Shown: positions 30,977 to 38,533 of the stretch, in pieces | How positions within the stretch are numbered: position 1 is the first letter of the stretch | Layout of the letters: every line of letters begins with the position of its first letter | Source of the DNA: an uncultured Pseudomonadota bacterium | Lineage (GTDB): Bacteria; Pseudomonadota; Gammaproteobacteria; Burkholderiales; Thiobacillaceae | Direction of reading: 5' to 3' | NCBI GenBank assembly: GCA_903835655.1 | Contig: CAILNT010000042.1 | Span: 1 to 41,527 of the forward strand | Length of the DNA stretch: 41,527 nucleotides | Program-made: the position numbers and the translations under genes | Notes under the pieces: model-generated | Told to the model about the DNA's origin: nothing | Databases searched by the model: none | Seen by the model: only the letters and a program-made list of their open reading frames with translations

Positions 30977-31572
30977 GCGGCGCCTTTCCCCTCGTTCCGG
31001 CGCCCAACTCGATCAAGATCCAGTCGCTGGCCCCCACCCGCGTGTCGGTGGCGCACAGCCTGCGCCGCAGTACGCGCACCACCGGCGCGCAGCGCTGGCT
31101 GGTCACTGCCGACTGGATGGGACTCACCCGCGTCCAGTTCGCACCGATCCAGGCCTTCGTGATCGCCCAGCGCGGCCAGTGGGACAACTTCACGATGCTG
31201 CTGCCCGGCCACAAGGCGCCCCAGGGCGTGGCCACGGGCACGCCGCTGGTCAATGGCGCCGGCCAGTCGGGACGCGCACTGGCGACCAAGGGGTGGAGCG
31301 CCAGTGTCACCGGCATCCTCAAGGCCGGCGACTTCATCGGCCTCACCGGACAGACCAAGGTCTACATGGTCACGGCGGATGCCAGCTCGGATGCCGGCGG
31401 CAATGCCACGCTCACCATCGAGCCGGCTCTGATGGGCTCGCCCGCCGATGGGGCGGCCCTGATCGTGCGCAACGTGCCGTTCACCCTGGCGCTGGCCTCC
31501 GACACGATCGAGATGGCCGTGCAGCCGCCGGTGCTCTACAACTTCTCGCTGTCGCTCCTGGAGGCGTACTGA
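30973..31572 (+). CDS. Minor tail protein (distal tail, gpM-like position)
   Basis: A 199-aa protein beginning SGAFPLVPAPNSIKIQ. An inserted beta segment occupies residues about 78-160 (TGILKAGDFIGLTGQTKVYM, DAGGNATLTIEPALMGSP). Similar proteins follow the tape measure in siphoviruses and form the distal tail ring or adaptor. Coupled to the tape measure by a 4-bp ATGA overlap. The gpM/Dit role is by position; I see no decisive motif. Confidence 0.75.
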   Translation: MSGAFPLVPAPNSIKIQSLAPTRVSVAHSLRRSTRTTGAQRWLVTADWMGLTRVQFAPIQAFVIAQRGQWDNFTMLLPGHKAPQGVATGTPLVNGAGQSGRALATKGWSASVTGILKAGDFIGLTGQTKVYMVTADASSDAGGNATLTIEPALMGSPADGAALIVRNVPFTLALASDTIEMAVQPPVLYNFSLSLLEAY

Positions 31573-32135
31573 TGGACCGGGGTGCCTCCGCCGCGTTCGT
31601 CACGGAAATCCTCAAGAGCCGCAGCCAGCCGGTCTATCTGGTCGAGGTGGGGTTCGACGACGGCACGATCCGGATGACGGATGGCTGGATCAACGTGGTC
31701 TGGGGTGGCAACACCTACACGGCGAACGGCTACTACCTGGGCTTCACCGGCCTGTCAGAAACCAGCGACATGATCATCCCCAACGTCACCGTCCAGGTAT
31801 CGGCGGTGGACCAGACCTGGATCGCGATCGCCCTCTCGAAGCCCTACATCGACCGGCGCATCGCCATCTACAAGGCCTTCCTGGACTACACGTTTGCCGT
31901 GATCAGCAATCCGCTGCTGATCTTCGACGGGCGCATCGACACCATGGAGATCACCGACGATCCGGACCATGGCACCTGCACCATCGCAGTCACCGCCAGT
32001 TCGCAGTGGGTCGATTTCCAGCGCACGCCGGGCCGGCACACCAATGATGACGAGGAACAGATCTGGTACCCGGGCGACCGGGGCTTCCAGTTCGTCACCA
32101 ACATCAATCAGCAGATCAAGTGGGGGGCGGCGTGA
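31572..32135 (+). CDS. Minor tail protein (gpL/DUF2163-like)
   Basis: A 187-aa protein (LVEVGFDDGTIRMTDGWINV, NVTVQVSAVDQTWIAIALS, IFDGRIDTMEITDDPDHGTC). The layout resembles DUF2163/BR0599-type phage proteins, which connect the distal tail to the tip. TGATG overlap with the previous gene. No iron-sulfur cysteine set like that of lambda gpL is visible (a single Cys in HGTCTIAV). Confidence 0.75.
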   Translation: MDRGASAAFVTEILKSRSQPVYLVEVGFDDGTIRMTDGWINVVWGGNTYTANGYYLGFTGLSETSDMIIPNVTVQVSAVDQTWIAIALSKPYIDRRIAIYKAFLDYTFAVISNPLLIFDGRIDTMEITDDPDHGTCTIAVTASSQWVDFQRTPGRHTNDDEEQIWYPGDRGFQFVTNINQQIKWGAA

Positions 32136-32620
32136 TGGTGCGTGGTGCTTACTCGTTTGCGCGCGTGCCCATCGCCACCGTGGCCGCCGAGTTGCAGGCA
32201 CTGGCCGAGCGTGAGTACGAGGAGGTCGGCCAGAAGGATCTGGCACGCCTGAACGTGGATTGGGATCGCTACCGCGAACTCGATGCCGCCGGGAATCTTG
32301 CCACCTTCATCGTCAAACGAGGGCACGGAAATGCGGGCCGGATCGTCGGCTACAGCGTGTTCGTGGTACAGACCCATATCCACTACCGAGATGCCCTGGT
32401 CGCCGCCAACAGCGCCGTCTATGTGGCGCCCGAGGCCCGCGCCGGGCGGATCGTACTGAAGCTGCTGCGCTACGCCGAGATCGGCCTCGAGGCCCAGGGC
32501 GTGCGCAAGATCTACTACCACGTGAAGCGCGAGCGCGACTTCGGGCCGCTGCTGGCGCACCTGGGTTACGAGGATGCCGAGCGCATGTTCGCCAAGGTGC
32601 TCGGCGGGGAGGAAGGCTGA
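32135..32620 (+). CDS. GNAT-like acetyltransferase in the tail operon
   Basis: A 161-aa protein with a GNAT-like core: FIVKRGHGNAGRIVGYSVFV and YVAPEARAGRIVLKLLRYAE (R/A-x-x-G-like CoA-binding loop), then VRKIYYHVKRERDFGPLLAH. It sits where lambda-like phages carry gpK (a peptidase/JAMM protein), between gpL-like and J-like genes, with TGATG overlaps on both sides. That placement implies it is made with the virion proteins. Substrate unknown: a tail protein, host target or small molecule are all possible. Confidence 0.75.
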   Translation: MVRGAYSFARVPIATVAAELQALAEREYEEVGQKDLARLNVDWDRYRELDAAGNLATFIVKRGHGNAGRIVGYSVFVVQTHIHYRDALVAANSAVYVAPEARAGRIVLKLLRYAEIGLEAQGVRKIYYHVKRERDFGPLLAHLGYEDAERMFAKVLGGEEG

Positions 32621-35600
32621 TGGCCGGCGTCGTGATCGGCGCCATCATCGGCTCGGCGGCTTCGGAGGTGGTAGGCGCCGCCGTGGCGGATGCGGTCACC
32701 TGGTCCCTGGTCGATGCCGGCGTAGCGATGGGCTCCGAGATCGCCGTGGGCAGTTTCATCGGCGGCGCGGCGGGCCTGGTGGCCGGCGGCCTGGCGAACA
32801 TGGCCGTGCAAACCCTGATCGGCCCCAACGCGCCGTCCCAGGCGCAGTCGGCGGTGGCATCCGCCCAGGCCCAGGGCATCCTCATCAACTCCCAGAGCAA
32901 CGTCGATCCGATCCCGGTCATCTACGGGCGGCGGCGGGTCGGCGGCACGCGTGTCTTCATCGAGGTGTCGGGCTCGAGCCACGAATACCTGCACGTAGTG
33001 ATCGTACTGGCCGAGGGGCCGGTGGCCGCCATCGACAACGTCTACATCGACGATGTGCTGTCCACCGACCCGAAGTTCGCGGGCCTGGTGACCATCAACA
33101 AACATCTCGGCACGGCGGGCGACGCGGCCGACGCCACGCTGATGGCGGCGGTGCCCAAGTGGACCTCCGCATGCACGCTTGCCGGCCTCGCCTACTTGTA
33201 CGTTCAGCTCAAGTACGACAGCAATGCCTTCTCCGGGCTGCCGACGATCACGGCGGACGTGCGCGGCCGCACCCTGTATGACCCGCGCGACGGCGGCACG
33301 CGCTACGGCAACAACCCGGCGCTGGTGGTGCGCGACTATCTGACGAATGCGCTGTACGGGCGGGGCATCACCGCGTCCAGTATCGACGACGCCAGCATCA
33401 CGGCGGCCGCCAATGCCTGCGACGTGCGCCTCACCGCGCCGGCCTACACCGACACCTGCACGGCCGATCCGGCGAGCGATCTGCTGACCTTCGCGCAGGC
33501 CGAGCCGATCGATACCGGTGACGGCCTGCGCTTCACCGCGACCGGCATGCTGCCGGCGCCGCTGGCAGCGGGCACGACCTATTACGCGATCAAGGCGACC
33601 GACACGACCTATCGGCTGGCGACCTCGGTGGGCTATGCCTTTGCCGGGACGGCACTCGATCTGACCGGTGCCGGCAGTGGCACGATCACGGTGGCGCATG
33701 TCGACTACGCCACCTATGCGGTGGATGGGGCGGTGGACACCAGTCAGACCGCCTACGACAACATCAAGGCGCTGCTCACCGCCTGCCGGGGCATGCTGGT
33801 CTTCTCGGCGGGCAAGTACCGGCTGGTCCTCGACCAGGCAGCCACGCCCGCCAGCTTCGGCTTCACCGAGGACAACATCACCGGCTCCTGGGTGATCACC
33901 CAGGCGGGCAAGCGCACCAAATTCAACCGGGTGACGGCGGGGTTCTACAACCCGGCCAAGATGTGGCAGCCGGATCTGGCCATGGTCGAATCCACCGCCC
34001 TGCGCGCCGTGGACAACGGCCTGCTGCTCGAGGCCAAGATCGACCTGCCGTTCACGGCCAATGGCTACCGGGCGCAGAACATCGGCCAGCAGACCCTCAA
34101 CCAGAGCCGCTACGGCCTGGTCGTCAAATTCGCCGCCTTCCAGGAGGGCCTGCGCTGCGAGGTGGGCGACGTGGTGCCGATCACCCACTCGACGCCTGGC
34201 TGGACGGGCAAGCTGTTCCGCATCCTGCAGATCGAGTTGAAGGACAACGACGAAGTGACGGTCGTTGCCCAGGAGTACGACCCGAGCGTCTATCAGCTTA
34301 CTAACCTCGCGCCGGCCTCGATCGTGCCGCGCTCGAACCTGCCGGACCCGTTCAGCGTCCCGTCGATCTCGGGCCTGACGCTGACCTCGGGCACCTCGGA
34401 ACTGCTGCGGCTCGGAGATGGCTCGATCATCTCGCGCATCAAGGCCGCCTGGAACCTGCCGGGCGATGCCTACGCGCAGAAGGGACAGGTCGAGATCCAG
34501 TTCAAGCGCGGTGCCGACCTCACCTGGACGCCGGCCGACGTGGTGGCCGCCGATCTCACCGCCACCTGGATCGCGCCGGTGCAGGACGGCATGAACTACG
34601 ACGTGCGACTGCGTTCGATCAACGCCATCGGCGTGCGCGGTCCCTGGACCCAGGCCAGCGTCACTGTGGTGGGCAAGACCGCGCCGCCATCCGATGTGGC
34701 GGCCGCCTCGGCCATGCTCCTGCCGGATGGCATCTTGCTGTCCTGGAGCCCAGTGACGGATGCGGACCTGGCCCAATACGAGATTCGCTCGGGCGGCACC
34801 AGCTTCGCCAATGCGCTGCTGGTGGCCACGGCGCGCACCACCCAGATCAAGCTGCCCATGGCCTCCGGCGGCAGCTACGTCTGGCGCATCAAGGCGGTCG
34901 ACACCAGTGGCAACTACTCCGCCAACGAGGCCGTCGCAAGCGTGACGGTCGTGACGGCGAGCGCCCCGGTCGTCACCCAGAGTTTCCTCGGCGACAGCGT
35001 AGTGCTGTCCTGGCCGGCGGTCACCGGCAGCTTTGCCACCGATCACTACGATCTTCGCACCGGCGGCACGTCCTGGGCCACCGCGATACCCCTGGCGAGT
35101 GTCGGCACGACCCTGTACTCGGAACGGGCGGTCTGGTCGGGCACCAGGAACTACTGGATCGCAGCGGTCGACACCTTCGGCAACGTCGGTCCCGCCGCCC
35201 TGGTCACGGCCTCGATCACGCCTGCTCCGGCGCCCGCCATCACGCAGCAGGTGATCGACAACACGGTCCTGCTCTACTGGAACCAGACCGGCGGATCGCT
35301 GCCGACGGCCACCTACGAGATCCGCAAGGGGCCGACCTGGGCGAGTGCGGCGCTGGTGGGGGCCAAGGCGGGCGGCTTCACCACGATCATGGAGACGGTG
35401 GCGGGGAGCTACACCTACTGGGTGTGCCCGATCGACACCGCCGGCAACTATGGCACGCCCGGATCGGTGGCGGCGACCGTCAGCGCCCCACCGGACTATG
35501 TCCTCAAGGCCAGCTACGCCACCACGTTCTCGGGCACGCGTTCGGCCATGGCCCCGGACATCGACGGCGGCTGGGTGATGCCGGTAAACGCCACGGAAAC

Positions 35601-36207
35601 TGTCCAGGGGCATTTCACGGCGCGCGCCTGGAACACCCCGCAGGATCAGGTGAACGGTGGATTCCCCCTGTTCATCCAGCCCAACCAGACGCCGGGCTAC
35701 TACGAGGAAGTGGTCGACTACGGCTCGGTGCTGGCCGGCTGCAAGATTACTGTGTCGGCCAATGGCCAAGCGGCGAGCGGCAGTCCGACCCTGGCCTGCG
35801 ACATCTCGGTGAGCAGCGATGGGGTCAATTACACCCTGAACCCGGGCGTCTGGCAGGTCTACGCCACCAACTTCCGCTACGTGAAATACCGCCTCACGGT
35901 CCGCGCCTCGGACTCGACCAGCCTGTACAAGCTGGCCGGGGCCAATGTCAGGCTGGACGTGAAGCTCAAGAACGACGGCGGCACGGTGGCCTGCAACGCC
36001 TCGGACGTGAACGGCACCAACGCGAGTTTCGCGGTGCCGTTCCTCAGCATCACCAGCATCACCCTGACGCCGGCAGGGACCACCCCGCTGACGGCGGTCT
36101 ACAACTTCTCCGGCGCGGCGAATCCCACCGGCTTCGCCGTGTTCCTCTTCAACAGTGCCGGACAGCGCGTGTCCGGCAACGTTTCCTGGTCTGCGAAGGG
36201 ATACTGA
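32620..36207 (+). CDS. Tail-tip/host-specificity protein J-like
   Basis: A 1195-aa protein. The first 75 residues are Gly/Ala-rich and hydrophobic (GAIIGSAASEVVGAAVADAV, a putative membrane-active segment). The J core starts near residue 85 (DPIPVIYGRRRVGGTRVFIE) and contains PALVVRDYLTNALYGRG. An inserted beta domain occupies residues about 290-365. Three fibronectin-III-like repeats follow (about 684-960; for example ILLSWSPVTDADLAQYEIRS), then a C-terminal beta-sandwich with receptor-binding character. It closes the tail and contacts the host. It overlaps the previous stop (TGATG). Confidence 0.9.
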   Translation: MAGVVIGAIIGSAASEVVGAAVADAVTWSLVDAGVAMGSEIAVGSFIGGAAGLVAGGLANMAVQTLIGPNAPSQAQSAVASAQAQGILINSQSNVDPIPVIYGRRRVGGTRVFIEVSGSSHEYLHVVIVLAEGPVAAIDNVYIDDVLSTDPKFAGLVTINKHLGTAGDAADATLMAAVPKWTSACTLAGLAYLYVQLKYDSNAFSGLPTITADVRGRTLYDPRDGGTRYGNNPALVVRDYLTNALYGRGITASSIDDASITAAANACDVRLTAPAYTDTCTADPASDLLTFAQAEPIDTGDGLRFTATGMLPAPLAAGTTYYAIKATDTTYRLATSVGYAFAGTALDLTGAGSGTITVAHVDYATYAVDGAVDTSQTAYDNIKALLTACRGMLVFSAGKYRLVLDQAATPASFGFTEDNITGSWVITQAGKRTKFNRVTAGFYNPAKMWQPDLAMVESTALRAVDNGLLLEAKIDLPFTANGYRAQNIGQQTLNQSRYGLVVKFAAFQEGLRCEVGDVVPITHSTPGWTGKLFRILQIELKDNDEVTVVAQEYDPSVYQLTNLAPASIVPRSNLPDPFSVPSISGLTLTSGTSELLRLGDGSIISRIKAAWNLPGDAYAQKGQVEIQFKRGADLTWTPADVVAADLTATWIAPVQDGMNYDVRLRSINAIGVRGPWTQASVTVVGKTAPPSDVAAASAMLLPDGILLSWSPVTDADLAQYEIRSGGTSFANALLVATARTTQIKLPMASGGSYVWRIKAVDTSGNYSANEAVASVTVVTASAPVVTQSFLGDSVVLSWPAVTGSFATDHYDLRTGGTSWATAIPLASVGTTLYSERAVWSGTRNYWIAAVDTFGNVGPAALVTASITPAPAPAITQQVIDNTVLLYWNQTGGSLPTATYEIRKGPTWASAALVGAKAGGFTTIMETVAGSYTYWVCPIDTAGNYGTPGSVAATVSAPPDYVLKASYATTFSGTRSAMAPDIDGGWVMPVNATETVQGHFTARAWNTPQDQVNGGFPLFIQPNQTPGYYEEVVDYGSVLAGCKITVSANGQAASGSPTLACDISVSSDGVNYTLNPGVWQVYATNFRYVKYRLTVRASDSTSLYKLAGANVRLDVKLKNDGGTVACNASDVNGTNASFAVPFLSITSITLTPAGTTPLTAVYNFSGAANPTGFAVFLFNSAGQRVSGNVSWSAKGY

Positions 36208-36208
36208 C

Positions 36209-37108
36209 ATGGCCGACTGGTCCAAACCCAGCCTCACCGACACCTATGCCAACTTCCTCGCCCTGCTCGGGGCAAGGGACACGGATCTCGCCGCCGGGCT
36301 CGACCCGGCCCGGGTTTCGGTGACCAACCCACCTGCCAATGCCATCCGCTGGAATTCCGCCAACGGCTATTGGGAATACTGGAACGGCACGGCCTGGGGC
36401 GTGCTGGCGGTGACCTACAACATCGTCGCGGCCCAGGCGGCGAAGCTCAAGACGCCAGCCACGATCTCGCTCACCGGCGACATCTCGGGCAGCGCCGGCT
36501 TCGACGGCAGCGCAGGTATCGCGATTGCCGCGACCCTGCCGAACGTGAATGCGAACGCCGGCACGGCGGGCAGCGCCACCACCGTGCCGGTGGTCACCAC
36601 CAATGCCAAGGGGCTGGTGACGGCGGTAGGGCAGGCACCGATCAGTTTCCCGGCGGCGCCAGTGACCTCCGTGTTCGGCCGCACCGGGGCGGTGACCCTG
36701 GCTTCCAGCGATGTCACCGGAGCACTCGGCTTTACCCCCCAGGCGGCGTTGGGCTTCACCCCCGTCCAGCAGGGGGGCGGCACCGGACAGGGGACCAACA
36801 AGGTCTACCTGGGCTGGTCGGGTTCGCAACTGAGCCTGCAGGTCGACAGCACCAACTTCGGTGCCACCTGGCCCATCGGCATCAGCGGCAATGCCGCGAC
36901 CGCGACCAGCGCCACCTCGGCCGCTTCCGCCACCGCCGTGCCCTGGACCGGCGTCTCGGGCAAGCCCACGGTGGTGAGCGCGGTCACCTGGCCGGGGTAT
37001 CCGGGCAGCTATCTCGCGCCACCCGCTTCCTATCAGATCAGCACGGTCACGATCTCCGGTAGCACGCTGGTCTTCACCACCAACTGCAACTGCAATTGCG
37101 GTTGCTGA
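36209..37108 (+). CDS. Tail fibre protein with C-terminal NCNCNCGC
   Basis: A 299-aa tail fibre or collar-type protein: N-terminal MADWSKPSLTDTYANFLALL, then repetitive Ala/Thr/Gly-rich beta-helix-like stretches (ISLTGDISGSAGFDGSAGIA, TSVFGRTGAVTLASSDVTGA, LGFTPQAALGFTPVQQGG). The last eight residues (292-299) are NCNCNCGC; no other cysteine is present in the protein. The clustering of four cysteines alternating with Asn/Gly at the extreme C-terminus is unusual for a fibre. It looks like a peptide substrate or metal-binding tip. It is followed at 37119 by an Ig-like protein, then an oxygenase and a radical SAM/SPASM enzyme, suggesting modification of this tail. Confidence 0.88.
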   Translation: MADWSKPSLTDTYANFLALLGARDTDLAAGLDPARVSVTNPPANAIRWNSANGYWEYWNGTAWGVLAVTYNIVAAQAAKLKTPATISLTGDISGSAGFDGSAGIAIAATLPNVNANAGTAGSATTVPVVTTNAKGLVTAVGQAPISFPAAPVTSVFGRTGAVTLASSDVTGALGFTPQAALGFTPVQQGGGTGQGTNKVYLGWSGSQLSLQVDSTNFGATWPIGISGNAATATSATSAASATAVPWTGVSGKPTVVSAVTWPGYPGSYLAPPASYQISTVTISGSTLVFTTNCNCNCGC

Positions 37109-37118
37109 AGGAGCGTCC

Positions 37119-37940
37119 ATGAACGTCTATCGCGTCCAGAACACCAACTTCACGCCGGCTCATGACCATCTGGTCGCGCTGAGCCTCGATTCCGCCGCCG
37201 CCCGGATCGGCATCGCCATCGGCTACCCCGAGCCGCCCACCGCTGAAGGCGGGGTTCCCGATCCGGCGAATCAGCGCAGCGCCAATGGCACCGATTATGG
37301 GATGACGCCGGCGCTGACCGTCGACTTCGCCGATCTGCGCGCCCGCCATGGCTGGTGCGACCATCAGGTCTACATCCTCGCCACCCAGGGCCGTTTCCCC
37401 ACCGGCCTGGCCGCTCCCATTCCCCTGTTCGCCTGCACCCTGACGGAACGGCTTGCACCGCACGACCTGGCGGTGCGCAACCAGTTCAACATCATTGCCG
37501 CCCTGGTGGTGCCCTTCAAGGCGAGCGGTTTCGACGACTGCAGCCTGCTCGTGAACCTCCCCGGAGACAAGGGTGCCCTGGTGGTCGACGCCGGCCCCGA
37601 GCCGATCGACCACGGCCCCGGCAGCCTGGCAGACATCTGGCCGGCGATGTTGCCGTCCATTCGTCTCGCCGGTCCGGCCACGGTGGCAGCGGGACAATCT
37701 GCACCGGTCACCGTCCAGCTGCTGGATGCCGGTGGCAGCCCGATCCAGAGGGCCGGGGTCGAGGTCTACTTCGAAGCGGTGTCCGGGTCGGTCAGCAAGG
37801 CGCGCGGCCTGACCGATGCCAGCGGTGCCTGCGCGCTGACCTGTTCCGCGCCGGGTCTGACGGCGGGTGATTCGCTGCGGGTGAAGGCAGGGTTCAAGTT
37901 CTATCCCGGCGTCGCCGACCTGGTCGTGGGGGTGGTGTGA
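37119..37940 (+). CDS. Virion-associated protein with Ig-like C-terminal domain
   Basis: A 273-aa protein of unknown function. The C-terminal 95 residues look like a Big_1/invasin-type Ig domain (RLAGPATVAAGQSAPVTVQL, AGVEVYFEAVSGSVSKARG, TDASGACALTCSAPGLTAGD). The N-terminal region (VQNTNFTPAHDHLVALSLDS, ADLRARHGWCDHQVYILAT) is not recognised. Ig domains are often grafted onto phage virion proteins for weak surface binding, so a fibre accessory or receptor-binding role is plausible. ATG follows AAGGAGC, 10 bp after the fibre stop, and its stop overlaps the oxygenase start. Confidence 0.78.
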   Translation: MNVYRVQNTNFTPAHDHLVALSLDSAAARIGIAIGYPEPPTAEGGVPDPANQRSANGTDYGMTPALTVDFADLRARHGWCDHQVYILATQGRFPTGLAAPIPLFACTLTERLAPHDLAVRNQFNIIAALVVPFKASGFDDCSLLVNLPGDKGALVVDAGPEPIDHGPGSLADIWPAMLPSIRLAGPATVAAGQSAPVTVQLLDAGGSPIQRAGVEVYFEAVSGSVSKARGLTDASGACALTCSAPGLTAGDSLRVKAGFKFYPGVADLVVGVV

Positions 37941-38533
37941 TGGCACGGGACCGAGTGATGGAACTCTTCCCGGTGCGCGCCATGGTGTGCGAGGACGTCC
38001 TGCCGGTCGCCGAATGCCAGCGTCTGGCCCAGGTAGCCCTGGCGGTGCACCACCGTCTGCATCCCTATCGTCTGCCCTACCGGCGTCCCGATCCGGTCAG
38101 CCTGGACGAATTGATGCCGGAGACCTTTGCACCCCTCTTCGATCTGGTGCGCGACAAGGTGAGGGTCGGTTTCGGCTGCGAGGTGGCCCACATGGTGGGC
38201 CGGGAACTGGTGCTCTGGAACGGCACCCACATGCCGCCCCATGTCGAGCACAACGACTTGTCCGCGATCCTCTGGCTTGACTACACGGCCGAGCCCGATC
38301 CGGAGCATTGGGACTACAACGGCCTGGTCACCCTGGTTAATCCGTCCGGTCCCTGGGGCTTCAAGGATCTGCCCTGGGAGCCGCCGCGCAGTCAGATGAT
38401 CGAACCCCGGGTCGGTGCCCTGGCCCTGTTCCCGAGCTATGTCACCCATTACATCCATCCCTACCGGGGAAGCCGACCCGGTGTGGAGATCCATTTCGAG
38501 ATGGACCTTCGTCCGGCGCACGGGAGGGGATGA
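37940..38533 (+). CDS. 2-oxoglutarate/Fe(II)-dependent oxygenase
   Basis: A 197-aa double-stranded beta-helix oxygenase. Iron ligands: H104-x-D106 (HVEHNDLSAILWLDY) and a distal His in FPSYVTHYIHPYRG (H170 or H173); R179 in GSRPGVEIHFEMD is placed for the 2-oxoglutarate carboxylate. It resembles 2OG-FeII_Oxy_5-like phage enzymes. Likely a protein or peptide hydroxylase; sugar or nucleotide substrates cannot be excluded. It is coupled by overlap to both neighbours (TGATG upstream, ATGA downstream), so it is made with the radical SAM enzyme. An in-frame GTG at 37937 is a weaker start. Confidence 0.85.
   Translation: MARDRVMELFPVRAMVCEDVLPVAECQRLAQVALAVHHRLHPYRLPYRRPDPVSLDELMPETFAPLFDLVRDKVRVGFGCEVAHMVGRELVLWNGTHMPPHVEHNDLSAILWLDYTAEPDPEHWDYNGLVTLVNPSGPWGFKDLPWEPPRSQMIEPRVGALALFPSYVTHYIHPYRGSRPGVEIHFEMDLRPAHGRG

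Noticed and set aside
32566-36243. Very long antisense reading frame (about 1225 codons) opposite the J-like gene, and similar ones opposite the large terminase and other genes
   Set aside because: Long antisense frames are expected in GC-rich coding DNA. They show Arg/Gly/Ala/His-rich composition, no domains, and lie opposite genes with clear homology and ribosome sites.
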